Source: Pseudaminobacter soli (ex Zhang et al. 2022)
GTDB taxonomy: Bacteria > Pseudomonadota > Alphaproteobacteria > Rhizobiales > Rhizobiaceae
Reading direction: 5' to 3'
Length of the DNA stretch: 64,000 nucleotides
NCBI RefSeq assembly: GCF_014595955.1
Contig: NZ_JABVCF010000006.1
Coordinates: 277,668-341,667, forward strand
In this document: in pieces, positions 28,898 through 38,035 of the stretch
Layout of the letters: each line of letters opens with the position of its first letter
How positions within the stretch are numbered: position 1 is the first letter of the stretch
Program-made: the position numbers and the translations under genes
The notes under the pieces: model-generated
Told to the model about the DNA's origin: nothing
Database searches by the model: none
The model's input: the letters and a program-made list of their open reading frames with translations, nothing else

Positions 28898-30540
28898 GCC
28901 TGCTTTCGATCAACGGGCTCCGCGTATCGATCGGTGCGGCCGACATTCTCAAGAAGGTCGACCTGACGGTCGAGCCTGGAGAGGTGGTCGGCCTCGTTGG
29001 GGAATCCGGCTCGGGCAAGTCGATGACCGCGCTGTCGATCATGCGGCTCCTGCCGCATGGAGCACGCGCAAGCGGCAGCGTGCTGTTCGAAGGCAAGGAG
29101 CTTCTCGCCGCCAGCGAGACCGAGATGTGCCGGCTGCGCGGCGACGACATCGGCATGGTGTTCCAGGAGCCGATGACGGCGCTCAACCCGGTGAAGACGA
29201 TCGGTGAGCAGGTCGCGGAGGGTGTTCGCTGGCACACGGGCGCTGGCCGCTCCGAGGCGGAGGACCGTGCGCGGAAAATGCTCGACCGGGTGGGGTTGCC
29301 GGCGGCTCGGTTCCCCCTCTCCCGCTACCCGCACCAGCTCTCCGGCGGCCAGCGCCAGCGCGTGGTGATCGCGATCGCCTGCGCGCTGAAGCCAAAACTG
29401 CTGATCGCCGACGAGCCGACCACTGCGCTGGACGTCGTCCTGCAGGCGCAGATCCTCGATCTGCTGCGCGAGCTTTCGGCCGAGAACCGCATGGGCCTGC
29501 TCCTGATTTCGCACGACCTGGCGGTGGTCACCGAGATGTCGACCCGCATCGCGGTCATGCACTCCGGCGAGGTTTTGGAGACCGGCGAGCCCGCCCGGGT
29601 CCTCTCCGAGCAGCGGCATCCCTATACGCGCCAGCTTGCGCTGGCATCGGTGTACGTGCCCGAAGGGCGCCGCTTATCCTCCCCCCTTGAGGGGGAGGTG
29701 CCGCCAGAGGCGGCGGAGGGGGTCGCCTCGGCGCTCCTCTCCGTCGAGAACCTGACCCACGACTATCCCGGTCAACGCGCATCGCTCTTCAGCAAGGCGT
29801 CGTCCTTCCGCGCCTTGGACGACGTGTCCTTCAATCTCGAAGCTGGCCGCTCGCTCGGGCTGGTGGGCCGCTCAGGCTGCGGAAAGTCAACGCTGGCGCG
29901 GCTGGTGCTGGCGCTGGACACACCCACGTCCGGGACCATCCGCTTCATGGGCGAGACCGTCACCGGCAGAAAGGAAGCCGAGCTTCGTCCACTGCGCCGG
30001 AACATGCAGATCGTGTTTCAGGACCCGTACGGCTCCTTCGACCCACGCCACCGGGTGGAGCGGCTGGTCTCGGAGCCGCTCGCGCTGCTCGATCCTGTTC
30101 CCTCGCACGAGAAGCGGCGCGAGCTCGTTGCCGAGGCTCTGCACCAGGTCGGCATGAAGCCCGACGATATGCGCAAGTACCCGCACGAATTCTCCGGTGG
30201 GCAGCGGCAGCGCCTGTCGATCGCCCGCGCCATCATCACACGGCCGAAGCTGGTCGTCGCCGACGAGGCGGTGTCCTCGCTTGACGTGTCGATCCGGGCG
30301 CAGATCCTCGACCTCTTCGCCGATCTCAACCGGCGGCTGGGGATCGCCTACCTCTTCATCACCCACGACCTCACCGTCGCCCGCGCCATCACCGACGAGG
30401 TTTTGGTGATGCATGAAGGCAGGATCGCCGAGCAGGGCCCGACCGCCGCCGTGCTCGACAATCCGCAATCGCAAGCCGCCCGCGAGTTGGTCGCCGCAGC
30501 GCCGGACCTACGGAAGGCAATCGCGCGACGGTTGCAGTAG
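28894..30540 (+). CDS. Fused dual ATPase of the dipeptide-type ABC transporter (DppD-DppF fusion)
   Basis: The 548-residue protein has two complete nucleotide-binding domains. Domain 1 (about 1-250) has Walker A GESGSGKS, signature LSGGQRQRV and Walker B LLIADEPTTALD. Domain 2 (about 285-540) has GRSGCGKS, FSGGQRQRL and LVVADEAVSSLD, with Ala in place of the usual Pro after Asp-Glu. The linker contains the residues SSPLEGEVPPEAAEG, which are encoded by a palindromic DNA repeat. It energises import by the two permeases. Confidence 0.92.
   Translation: MSLLSINGLRVSIGAADILKKVDLTVEPGEVVGLVGESGSGKSMTALSIMRLLPHGARASGSVLFEGKELLAASETEMCRLRGDDIGMVFQEPMTALNPVKTIGEQVAEGVRWHTGAGRSEAEDRARKMLDRVGLPAARFPLSRYPHQLSGGQRQRVVIAIACALKPKLLIADEPTTALDVVLQAQILDLLRELSAENRMGLLLISHDLAVVTEMSTRIAVMHSGEVLETGEPARVLSEQRHPYTRQLALASVYVPEGRRLSSPLEGEVPPEAAEGVASALLSVENLTHDYPGQRASLFSKASSFRALDDVSFNLEAGRSLGLVGRSGCGKSTLARLVLALDTPTSGTIRFMGETVTGRKEAELRPLRRNMQIVFQDPYGSFDPRHRVERLVSEPLALLDPVPSHEKRRELVAEALHQVGMKPDDMRKYPHEFSGGQRQRLSIARAIITRPKLVVADEAVSSLDVSIRAQILDLFADLNRRLGIAYLFITHDLTVARAITDEVLVMHEGRIAEQGPTAAVLDNPQSQAARELVAAAPDLRKAIARRLQ
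29678..29722 (+). repeat. Palindromic repeat inside the ATPase fusion gene
   Basis: Within the coding region lies CCTCCCCC-CTTGA-GGGGGAGG (29678-29698) followed by GCCGCC-AGA-GGCGGC. This is the same class of element seen between genes at 26.8-27.0 kb. It is read in frame as SSPLEGEVPPEAAEGV, in the linker between the two ATPase domains, and so is a protein-coding insertion of an intergenic repeat. Confidence 0.75.
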
Positions 30541-30571
30541 GAGGGATGATGGGCGCTGGCCGCCGCCGCTT

Positions 30572-30627
30572 CGTCATCCTAGGGCCAAGCAGCCGCGGAA
30601 CGGCGTCGCGAAAACCCTAGGATGACG
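30572..30627. repeat. Long inverted repeat between convergent genes
   Basis: A 13-bp perfect inverted repeat, CGTCATCCTAGGG (30572-30584) and its complement (30615-30627), encloses a 30-base loop. The right arm overlaps the last codons of the nitroreductase gene. Its sequence resembles a repeat family common in Mesorhizobium-type genomes, and its position suits a bidirectional terminator between the ABC operon and the nitroreductase. Confidence 0.6.
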
Positions 30628-31213
30628 GTTCGTCCGTCCACGGCCCCGCATACTCGCTGACCAGCGTCGCCACCTCCGGCCGCGGCCGCTCCATCGGCTT
30701 GCCCTCGTAGGTGCCGATGTGGACGAAGCCGATGACGCGCTCATGCGGGGCAAGGCCCAGGAGCCTCCTGCCCTCCTCCACGTCCGCGTACCAGTTGGTG
30801 ATCCAGTTGGCGCCGTAGCCTAGCCCGCCCGCCGCGTGCAGCAGGTTCATCGCCACAGCCGCGCCGGAAAGACGCATCTCCCATTCGGGGATCTTCGGAT
30901 TCTCCTTCGGGCTCGAGATCACTCCGATCACGAGAGGCGCGCGGGAAAAGCGTTCGCGCTCCTTCTGCTTGCGGCCTTCCGGCAGGGGTCCTTCGAGCTT
31001 CTCGGCAAGTGCGGCCAATCCTTCGCCGATTTCTTCGCGCGCCTTGCCCCGGTAAAGGATGAAGCGCCACGGCGCCAGTCGCCCGTGGTCGGGCACCCTG
31101 GTCGCCGCCTTTAGCATCAGCGCGATCTCCTCGTCGCTGGGGCCGGGCGCCTTCAGGTCCTGGATCGGCGCCGAACTGCGCGAGAGCATGAAATCGATGA
31201 TGGGCGACGCCAT
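30617..31213 (-). CDS. Nitroreductase family protein (YdjA-like)
   Basis: The 198-residue FMN-dependent oxidoreductase has N-terminal SRSSAPIQDLKAPGP, AATRVPDHGRLAPWRF (FMN contacts), and GLGYGANWITNW. These resemble the compact YdjA branch of nitroreductases. The start at 31213 has AGGA 8 bases upstream. The final residues (DEPSS) are encoded within an inverted repeat arm. The substrate is unknown. Confidence 0.88.
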   Translation of the reverse strand: MASPIIDFMLSRSSAPIQDLKAPGPSDEEIALMLKAATRVPDHGRLAPWRFILYRGKAREEIGEGLAALAEKLEGPLPEGRKQKERERFSRAPLVIGVISSPKENPKIPEWEMRLSGAAVAMNLLHAAGGLGYGANWITNWYADVEEGRRLLGLAPHERVIGFVHIGTYEGKPMERPRPEVATLVSEYAGPWTDEPSS

Positions 31214-31347
31214 TCTTATTTCCTGGTATCCGGGAAGGGTGTTTGGGACAGCAGTATCCTGCCTGCAGTCATAGCGCGGTTGACCAGCATGCCAAGTGGC
31301 CACGCGGTGTCTTGAAATTGCCACCGGCTTCATCTTCAAAGCAACTG

Positions 31348-32313
31348 ATGCTCATTTCGAATCCGCACCTGTTGATCGGGGCTCTAGCCCTTGCCTTGCT
31401 TGCGATCAAGCCAGGGACCGCAATGTCGCAGGATCTGGGCGACCGCCTGCCCCGAATCGAGCTGCCCGGACTCTCCGAATATGCTCCCTCCACCCCGACC
31501 TCGCCGATGGCCACCGCGGGTCTCGGACGAATCACTCTCACGGGTCAACTCGTGAAGGATGGAGCCGAAATCCCGAAGGGTCTGGTCTGGAGGGTGTTCG
31601 ACACCGAGCCGGGTCCGAACGGCAAGCTTCGGCTCGTCGCCTCTGCGCGGGGTGGCACTCAGTCCTTCGATCTGGCGCCGGGGCAATATCTCGTCCACGC
31701 CTCGTATGGCCGCGCCGGAGCGACCAAGCGCATCTCGGTGGGCAGTGACGCAAAACGTGAGGCCTTCGTGCTCGACGCGGGCGGCCTGAAGCTGGATGCC
31801 GAGAACTCCGGCGGCCAGCGGATCGCCTCCGACAAGCTGCGCTTCTCCATCTACGAAGCGCAGGAGAAGGCGAATGGTGAGCGGGCGCTGATCCTGCCCG
31901 ACGTCAGTCCCAATACGGTGGTGCGCCTCAACGCCGGCACCTACCACGTCGTCTCCACCTACGGGAACGTCAATGCGGTGATCCGCTCCGACATCAAGGT
32001 CGAGGCGGGCAAGCTGACCGAGGCGACCGTTCAGCACAGCGCTGCCGAGTTGACGCTGAAGCTCGTCCGCGAGGCGGGCGGCGAGGCGATCGCCGACACC
32101 TCCTGGTCGGTGCTGACCACGGCAGGCGATCCCGTTCGTGAAAGCGTCGGCGCCTATGCGTCGATGGTGCTGGCCGAAGGCGACTACACCATCGTCGCCA
32201 AGAATCGCGACCACATCTACCAGAAGGATTTTACGGTCGCTGCGGGCCATAGCCAGGAGGTCGAGGTGCTGGCGGACGAAACGGCACCCACTGCGACAGA
32301 GGGCGCGGACTGA
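31348..32313 (+). CDS. Secreted protein of unknown function with repeated beta-domain character
   Basis: The 321-residue protein has a signal peptide (LLIGALALALLAIKPGTAMS) and a mature part made of at least three similar beta-rich blocks. Each has a segment of the type LAPGQYLVHASYGRAGATK, LNAGTYHVVSTYGNVNAV or LAEGDYTIVAKNRDHIYQK followed by a short FxVxAG run. This internal repetition suggests tandem Ig-like or carboxypeptidase-regulatory-like folds. Rhizobiales encode similar uncharacterised proteins. The start choice rests on the signal peptide; no strong ribosome binding site is visible. Confidence 0.75.
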   Translation: MLISNPHLLIGALALALLAIKPGTAMSQDLGDRLPRIELPGLSEYAPSTPTSPMATAGLGRITLTGQLVKDGAEIPKGLVWRVFDTEPGPNGKLRLVASARGGTQSFDLAPGQYLVHASYGRAGATKRISVGSDAKREAFVLDAGGLKLDAENSGGQRIASDKLRFSIYEAQEKANGERALILPDVSPNTVVRLNAGTYHVVSTYGNVNAVIRSDIKVEAGKLTEATVQHSAAELTLKLVREAGGEAIADTSWSVLTTAGDPVRESVGAYASMVLAEGDYTIVAKNRDHIYQKDFTVAAGHSQEVEVLADETAPTATEGAD

Positions 32314-32365
32314 GCGGGGCGATATCCCCGCTCGACCTCAAACCGCGAATGGTCGCTCCTGACCT

Positions 32366-33332
32366 CTAGACCGCTGGGGTTCTGGCTGCCGAACTGGCCG
32401 ATCGTCGCCTCAACTTGGGCATGACAAGCCGCTTTCGCGACTTCTCGGGCGGCCGAAGATCGCGGACTGCCGCCTGCAGCCGCGCCAGCAGGAGTTTTCG
32501 ATCGCGCAGGGGCTCCAGCGTCGACCAGTGCAGCACCGGCCCGATGCGCGCATGGACCGGTTTTCCGGAGAGCCGGGCGAACTCGCGCACGAGCAGCGAG
32601 AGCCTCAGCGTCAGCGACAGGTTTCCGACGAAGCGGGCGAGGTTGTGCTCGCTGTCGGCGAGGTTCATGTACGCTGACGAGGTGGAAGAGCCGGCCGTTC
32701 TGGCCCTCGAAGTGGATCGGGATCACCGACGCCTTCGCATCCTGCACGAGCCGCGCGACGAACACCTTCCAAGGCAGGTCCTGAGCCCTGCCCAGCACTT
32801 TCGGCGCGGTCGCCACGCCCCCGGCGGGGAAGATCACGACCGTGACCCCCTCCTTGAGCAGGCGGATGGCCTCGTGGCGCACGGCCAGATTGTTCTTCAA
32901 CGCCTCCTTGGTTTCGGTGAAATCGACCGGCAGCGAATAGGGAAGAATCTCCGGGACCTTCATCAGGTCGGCCGCCAACATCACCCGGAACGGCCGGTCC
33001 AACTGCTCGGCGAGAGACAGGATGGCGAGACCATCACCTATGCCGAAGGGATGATTGGCGATCATGACCAGCGGCGTGTCGGGAAGCTGCTCGGGCGGCC
33101 ATGTTCCTTTATGGACAAGGTCCACGCCGATCAATTCCAGCGCACGGGCGAAGCTGCGCCCGCTGCCCGACAGTACCTCTTGGCGCCAGGCATCATAGAG
33201 CGCCGCATAGCGGCTGCGGCCTGACAGCCCTTCGACCAACCGGATAAGCCAGCGCTTGAGGCGCGGCTGATTGTCATTCGAATAGGAGAGCTCGGAAAAG
33301 CGCTCACGCGGAATCTTCGCACCGATCATCAT
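32366..33332 (-). pseudogene. Lysophospholipid acyltransferase family gene with a frameshift
   Basis: The N-terminal frame from 33332 encodes a glycerophospholipid acyltransferase domain: IANHPFGIGDGLAI (catalytic His-Asp motif) and VVIFPAGGVATAP (acceptor-binding motif). Near 32675-32690, just after FEGQNGRLFHLV, the frame changes: the family C terminus (SLTLRLSLLVREFARLSGK) continues in the +1 frame to 32366, while the original frame runs into unrelated Arg/Pro-rich sequence. A one-base insertion (or two-base loss) explains this. It is either a true pseudogene or a sequencing error; the rest of both parts looks intact. Confidence 0.75.
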
Positions 33333-33399
33333 GGCGCTCGGAGTAGTCGAGCGCCATGACAGGCGTGTGAAGCGCGCCCCCGGGGAGGGCGCCCTCCGA

Positions 33400-35382
33400 T
33401 CAGGCTGCTTCGGCCTTGCGGAGACGCTTCAGATCCGGAGGCACTGCCTCCTCGTCCAGCATTGACACGGCCTTTTCGAGCGAGAGCGACTGCTGGTCGC
33501 GCGAGCCCAGGCGCCGCAGGTTCACCGTGCCCTCTTCCGCCTCGCGCTTGCCGCAGACGAGGATAGCGGGGACCTTGGCAAGACTGTGCTCGCGGACCTT
33601 GTAGTTGATCTTCTCGTTGCGCAAATCGATCTCGGCCGAAAGCCCCGCCGCCTTGAGCTTCCTGACGACCTCGCGGGCATAGTCGTCGGCCTCGGACGTG
33701 ATCGTCGCCACCACGACCTGGACTGGTGCGAACCATAGCGGGAAGTGGCCCGCATGGCTCTCGATGAGGATGCCGAGGAAGCGCTCGAGCGAGCCGACGA
33801 TGGCGCGGTGGACCATGACCGGCTGCTTCTTCTCCGAATCGCGGTCGATGTAGAAGGCCCCGAAACGCTCCGGCAGGTTGAAGTCTACCTGGGTCGTGCC
33901 GCACTGCCACTCGCGACCGATGGCATCTCGCAGCGTGTACTCGAACTTGGGGCCGTAGAAGGTGCCCTCGCCCTCGTTGATGCCGGCCTTGATGCGGCCG
34001 CCGGATTCAGCCTCCATCTTCGCCAGCGCCCGCTTGAGGATGTCCTCGGCGTGGTCCCACATCGCATCCGTGCCGACGCGCTTCTCCGGCCGGGTGGCGA
34101 GCTTGACCACGACATGCTCGAAGCCGAAATCCTCGTAGACCGACATCATGAGATCGTTGATCTTCAGGATTTCCGCCTCGAGTTGCTCCTCGGTGCAGAA
34201 GATGTGGGCGTCGTCTTGCGTGAAGCCGCGCACGCGCATCAGTCCGTGCAGCGCGCCGGACGGCTCGTAGCGGTGGACAGCGCCGAATTCGGCAAGGCGG
34301 ATCGGCAGTTCGCGATATGACTTCAGGCCGTGCTTGAAGATCTGGACGTGACCTGGGCAGTTCATCGGCTTGAGCGCGAAGATACGCTTGTCCTCGGCTT
34401 CATCGCCGGCCGACTGCACCGCAAACATGTTCTCCTTGTACCAGCCCCAGTGACCGGAAGTCTCCCAGAGCGAATGGTCGAGCACCTGCGGGGCGTTGAC
34501 CTCCTGATAGTCGTCGCCGAGCCGACGGCGCATATAGGCGACGAGGGTCTGGAACATCTTCCAGCCCTTGGCGTGCCAGAACACCACGCCGGGTCCTTCC
34601 TCCTGGAAATGGAACAGGTCCATCTCGCGGCCGAGCCGGCGATGGTCGCGCTTCTCGGCCTCCTCGAGCATGTGGAGATAGGCGTCGAGTTCCTCCTGGC
34701 TGCGCCAGGCCGTGCCGTAGATGCGCGTTAGCATCGGGTTGTTGGCGTCGCCGCGCCAATAGGCGCCTGCCACCTTCATCAGCTTGAAGGCGTTGCCGAC
34801 TTGGCCGGTGGAGGCCATATGCGGGCCGCGGCAGAGGTCGAACCAGTCGCCCTGCGCATAGATCTTGAGATCCTGATCCTCCGGGATCGCGTCGATCAGT
34901 TCGACCTTGTAAGCCTCGCCCTTATCGCGAAAAACCTGCCTGGCGCGGTCGCGGTCCCAGACTTCCTTGGTGAAAGGCCGGTTGCGCGCGATGATCTCGC
35001 GCATCTTCTTCTCGATGACCGGAAAATCCTCGGGCGTGAAGGGTTCGTTGCGCGCGAAATCGTAATAGAAGCCGTTCTCGATGACCGGGCCGATCGTCAC
35101 CTGCGTTCCCGGCCACAACTCCTGGACCGCCTCGGCCAGCACGTGGGCGGCATCGTGGCGGATGAGTTCCAGCGCGCGCGGGTCTTCGCGGGTCACGATC
35201 TCGACCTTGCCGGACCGGCCGATCGGATCGCTCAGGTCGCGCACGGTGCCGTCCAGCGCGTAGGCGACCGCCTTCTTGGCCAGCGACTTGGAGATGGAAT
35301 CGGCGAGATCGGCACCGGTCGTCGCGGCGGCGTAGTCGCGAACGGAACCGTCGGGGAATGTCAGGGAAACGAATTGGGACAT
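33400..35382 (-). CDS. thrS: Threonyl-tRNA synthetase
   Basis: The 660-residue class II synthetase has an N-terminal TGS domain (about 1-62), an editing domain with [11 protein letters not shown], a catalytic core with [27 protein letters not shown] and [15 protein letters not shown], and a C-terminal anticodon-binding domain. It charges tRNA-Thr and corrects Ser mischarging. The position after yidD is conserved in related genomes. Nothing unusual is seen. Confidence 0.97.
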   Translation of the reverse strand: MSQFVSLTFPDGSVRDYAAATTGADLADSISKSLAKKAVAYALDGTVRDLSDPIGRSGKVEIVTREDPRALELIRHDAAHVLAEAVQELWPGTQVTIGPVIENGFYYDFARNEPFTPEDFPVIEKKMREIIARNRPFTKEVWDRDRARQVFRDKGEAYKVELIDAIPEDQDLKIYAQGDWFDLCRGPHMASTGQVGNAFKLMKVAGAYWRGDANNPMLTRIYGTAWRSQEELDAYLHMLEEAEKRDHRRLGREMDLFHFQEEGPGVVFWHAKGWKMFQTLVAYMRRRLGDDYQEVNAPQVLDHSLWETSGHWGWYKENMFAVQSAGDEAEDKRIFALKPMNCPGHVQIFKHGLKSYRELPIRLAEFGAVHRYEPSGALHGLMRVRGFTQDDAHIFCTEEQLEAEILKINDLMMSVYEDFGFEHVVVKLATRPEKRVGTDAMWDHAEDILKRALAKMEAESGGRIKAGINEGEGTFYGPKFEYTLRDAIGREWQCGTTQVDFNLPERFGAFYIDRDSEKKQPVMVHRAIVGSLERFLGILIESHAGHFPLWFAPVQVVVATITSEADDYAREVVRKLKAAGLSAEIDLRNEKINYKVREHSLAKVPAILVCGKREAEEGTVNLRRLGSRDQQSLSLEKAVSMLDEEAVPPDLKRLRKAEAA

Positions 35383-35547
35383 ATTATGCTCCTGTTATCC
35401 AGTCCCGCAAACGAGCGCGGGTGGTGAATGCCGGTCGGGGCCGGCCGGCGGTTCTTTTAGTTATGAAAACCGACAGCGTAAAGAAGCGGAACCCTTGGCG
35501 CTGAGCCCTCGCACGGTCCCGGCTCTAGTTCAGTTTTCGCATCGAAC

Positions 35548-35895
35548 TCAGCGCTTCTCGAGGCACAGATAGCGCCAGGGGGTGAACCAATGGTGCCGCT
35601 CCGACAGTTGCTCCGGAACGTTGTCGATGCCGTGCGTGCCGCCCGGGCCGCAGCGCATCACCCGAAACAGGCCCATCCAGCCCCCCGCCCAAAGGCCGTG
35701 CCGCGCGATCGCCTCATAGGCGTACTCCGAGCAGGTCGGCAAATGTCGGCAGTTGTTGCCGACGAAGCCCGACAGCGTCAATTGATAAAGCCGCACAATC
35801 GCGGTGCCTAGCAGGCGGCTGGGTGTGCGCGGCCAGTGGCCGGCGAAGTTGCGAGATCGCGAGTGCGGCTTGCCTGTCGTTTTACTCGAGGCCAT
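35548..35895 (-). CDS. yidD: Membrane protein insertion efficiency factor YidD
   Basis: The 115-residue protein has the YidD core: LYQLTLSGFVGNNCRHLPTCSEYAYEAI with three Cys in NCRHLPTCSEY, then GGWMGLFRVMRCGPGGTHGIDNVP. It assists YidC-dependent insertion at the inner membrane. The start overlaps the end of the HEPN toxin gene by 14 bp, which is unusual for a housekeeping gene and suggests that the toxin-antitoxin pair was inserted upstream of it. Confidence 0.93.
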   Translation of the reverse strand: MASSKTTGKPHSRSRNFAGHWPRTPSRLLGTAIVRLYQLTLSGFVGNNCRHLPTCSEYAYEAIARHGLWAGGWMGLFRVMRCGPGGTHGIDNVPEQLSERHHWFTPWRYLCLEKR

Positions 35896-36253
35896 GGAGC
35901 ATCGCCTTGACGTTTGCCACCAGCTTCGGGACTGACTCGGTGGCGGAGACCCAGACGCGTTCCGCGTTCACATCGTAGTAGCCATGCGCCAACCTGTTTC
36001 GCGTCCAATAGGCCTGCAGGAATTCCAGCCTGTCGGTGGGGGGCGTCGAGCCGCTTTCGAGGATGCGCTTGGACGCTTCGCCGATACACTCGATGCACCG
36101 CACGACCGCATCCTGCGTCTTCTGGTCGGCCATGAAATCCGATTGATTCATCCCGTTCGTGTAGAGGGCGATGCGCTCTCCCCAAGCGACTATGTCCGCG
36201 AGCCATGCACGGAACTCGCGCTCACTTGCGCTAGATCGGCTTGGCATCGGCAA
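35882..36253 (-). CDS. hepT: HEPN-domain toxin HepT (DUF86)
   Basis: The 123-residue all-helical protein has the HEPN ribonuclease motif Arg85-x4-His90 followed by Tyr92 in RNRLAHGYYDV. DUF86/HepT toxins are RNases that are neutralised, and in studied cases AMPylated on the Tyr of this motif, by the MntA partner. It overlaps mntA upstream by 23 bp and yidD downstream by 14 bp. Both TA genes look intact, so the module may be active. Confidence 0.9.
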   Translation of the reverse strand: MPMPSRSSASEREFRAWLADIVAWGERIALYTNGMNQSDFMADQKTQDAVVRCIECIGEASKRILESGSTPPTDRLEFLQAYWTRNRLAHGYYDVNAERVWVSATESVPKLVANVKAMLHGLE

Positions 36254-36521
36254 AAATGGTTTCTGCCGCGTGAGCCCTCACGCTGGTGTCTTCGCCGAGA
36301 TCCACGGTACAGCCGAGCACCGCTTCAAGCTCCAAGGCCAGGCCTGCGAGATCGAAGTAGCTCATCTTACCCTCAGGATGGATAAGAATATCCAAATCGC
36401 TTCCCTCGACATCTTCCCCCCGCGCGACCGACCCGAACACCCGGGGATTGCTCACGGGATAGCGCGCGATGATCTCGCGCACCGTGTCGATGTTCTTCGC
36501 AAGGGCTTCCGAAGGGCGCAT
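36231..36521 (-). CDS. mntA: Nucleotidyltransferase antitoxin MntA
   Basis: The 96-residue minimal nucleotidyltransferase has the active-site pattern G30-S31 followed by D42 and D44 in VFGSVARGEDVEGSDLDIL. It is the antitoxin of the HEPN/MNT type VII toxin-antitoxin system, inactivating HepT by attaching AMP. It is encoded upstream of and overlapping hepT, and lies 13 bp downstream of the Fe-S scaffold gene, suggesting read-through transcription from that gene. Confidence 0.9.
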   Translation of the reverse strand: MRPSEALAKNIDTVREIIARYPVSNPRVFGSVARGEDVEGSDLDILIHPEGKMSYFDLAGLALELEAVLGCTVDLGEDTSVRAHAAETIFADAKPI

Positions 36522-36534
36522 CGCTCAAAATCCT

Positions 36535-37014
36535 TCAAGCCGCCTCTTCGGCACGTTTCCTCTCGATCTGGCCGATCGCGTCGACCACGGCGTCGAAGGT
36601 CAGCATGGTCGAGGCATGCCGCGCCTTGTAGTCACGGACAGGCTCCAGATATTTGAGGTCGGCGAAGCGGCCGGCCGGCGGCGGTCCGTTCTCCTTCAGC
36701 ATCTTCAGCATAGCCTCGCGGACGGAGCGCAACTCCTCGACCGTGGCTCCGACGACGTTCTCGGCCATGATGGCCGAGGATGCCTGACCCAGCGCGCAGG
36801 CCTTCACGTCATGGGCGAAATCGGTGACGACGCCGTCGCTCATGTTGAGATCGACCACGACGGTCGAGCCGCACAGCTTCGAATGCGCGCGCGCGGTGGC
36901 GTCCGGGCTGGGCAGGCGGCCGATACGGCCGATATTGCCGGCAAACCCGAGAATTTTTGCGTTGTAGACGTCGTCGATCATTCGCTCCGGCCTCAGTGGG
37001 ATGGGCGTCGCCAT
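36535..37014 (-). CDS. Iron-sulfur cluster assembly scaffold-like protein (NifU/IscU N-terminal fold)
   Basis: The 159-residue protein begins the fold at DDVYNAKILGFAGNIGRIG and has two of the three expected cluster-ligand Cys (SKLCGS and VKACALGQASSA). At the usual place of the third ligand the sequence reads YKARHASTML, with His but no Cys. It is therefore a divergent scaffold whose cluster binding is uncertain. The start at 37014 has GGAGG 7 bases upstream, better than the ATG at 36981. Related genomes often place it with yidD and thrS. Confidence 0.85.
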   Translation of the reverse strand: MATPIPLRPERMIDDVYNAKILGFAGNIGRIGRLPSPDATARAHSKLCGSTVVVDLNMSDGVVTDFAHDVKACALGQASSAIMAENVVGATVEELRSVREAMLKMLKENGPPPAGRFADLKYLEPVRDYKARHASTMLTFDAVVDAIGQIERKRAEEAA

Positions 37015-37190
37015 CGTGCGCCCTCCATATATAGTGGCTCACGCCTGTACCTGCATGTCTTTTTAGGGGGCGATCGACCCACCAGCGGAAACCGCTTCCG
37101 TATGCGCGAGAAAGCGTCTGTACCTGAACGGACCTCAAAGGCGTACTGACCGATGTCAAAGGGTGAACGCTTCGTGCCGCGTCCAAGACT

Positions 37191-37219
37191 TTCATTCGGG
37201 GCAGGCGGGCTTATATAAT
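37191..37219 (+). promoter_or_regulatory. Candidate promoter for folE-hisI within a 350-bp intergenic region
   Basis: TTCATT (37191-37196) and a perfect TATAAT (37214-37219) are separated by 17 bp on the plus strand, predicting a leader of about 140 bases before folE. The remaining part of 37015-37364 shows no gene. A TATATA close to the scaffold gene on the minus strand (about 37029-37034) could serve that gene. No known riboswitch consensus was recognised. Confidence 0.45.
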
Positions 37220-37364
37220 CCCTATGCCTGCCGGCGATGGCGCTTCATTGCCTGCGGGGAATATCACGCCACATTCCCGGACACCGCAGGGTCAGGTGCC
37301 CGCGAAAGGCAGTGGTCCGTTCAACTCGTCGCTTCTTCGAAAGCGACTACGGGAGACTCCTTTC

Positions 37365-38009
37365 ATGGACGCCGTCGTCAAGAAAATCATGCCGCGGTCC
37401 GAGTATATGGACAAGCCGGCAACCAACCGTCCCACCCAGGCGGAAGCCGAGGCCGCAGTGTTAACCCTGCTCCGCTGGACCGGCGACGACCCGGATCGCG
37501 AGGGCTTGAGGGATACGCCCAAGCGGGTCGCGAAGGCCTACCTCGAGATGTTCAACGGGTACGACAAGTGCCCGGCCGAGGAACTCGGGCGCACCTTTGA
37601 GGAGGTTGCTGGTTACGACGACCTCGTCATCGTGCGGGACATAAAATTCCATTCGCATTGCGAGCACCACATGGTGCCGATCATCGGCAAGGCCCATGTG
37701 GGCTATCTGCCAGAGGGCCGCGTCGTCGGCCTGTCCAAAATCGCGCGCGTGGTCGACATCTTCGCCCACCGCCTCCAGACCCAGGAGGCCATGACGGCCC
37801 AGATCGCCGGCGTGATCCAGGAGGTGCTCAATCCGCGCGGCGTCGCCGTGATGATCGAGGCGGAGCATATGTGCATGGCCATGCGCGGCATCCGCAAGCA
37901 GGGATCGACGACCTTGACCTCGACCTTCACCGGTGTCTTCAAGGACAGCCCCGAAGAGCAGATCCGGTTCCTCACCATGGTCCGGGCCGGTGCGGGCGTA
38001 GCGGCCTAG
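37365..38009 (+). CDS. folE: GTP cyclohydrolase I
   Basis: The 214-residue enzyme makes 7,8-dihydroneopterin triphosphate, the first step of folate synthesis. It has the zinc and substrate-binding segments [21 protein letters not shown] and [12 protein letters not shown]. The start at 37365 has GGGAG upstream; a longer in-frame reading from 37224 has no family similarity. The hisI start lies 26 bp downstream, and the pair is a recurring alphaproteobacterial arrangement. Confidence 0.96.
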   Translation: MDAVVKKIMPRSEYMDKPATNRPTQAEAEAAVLTLLRWTGDDPDREGLRDTPKRVAKAYLEMFNGYDKCPAEELGRTFEEVAGYDDLVIVRDIKFHSHCEHHMVPIIGKAHVGYLPEGRVVGLSKIARVVDIFAHRLQTQEAMTAQIAGVIQEVLNPRGVAVMIEAEHMCMAMRGIRKQGSTTLTSTFTGVFKDSPEEQIRFLTMVRAGAGVAA

Positions 38010-38035
38010 TATTGTTCGAGGGCGGGAGTCCGCAT

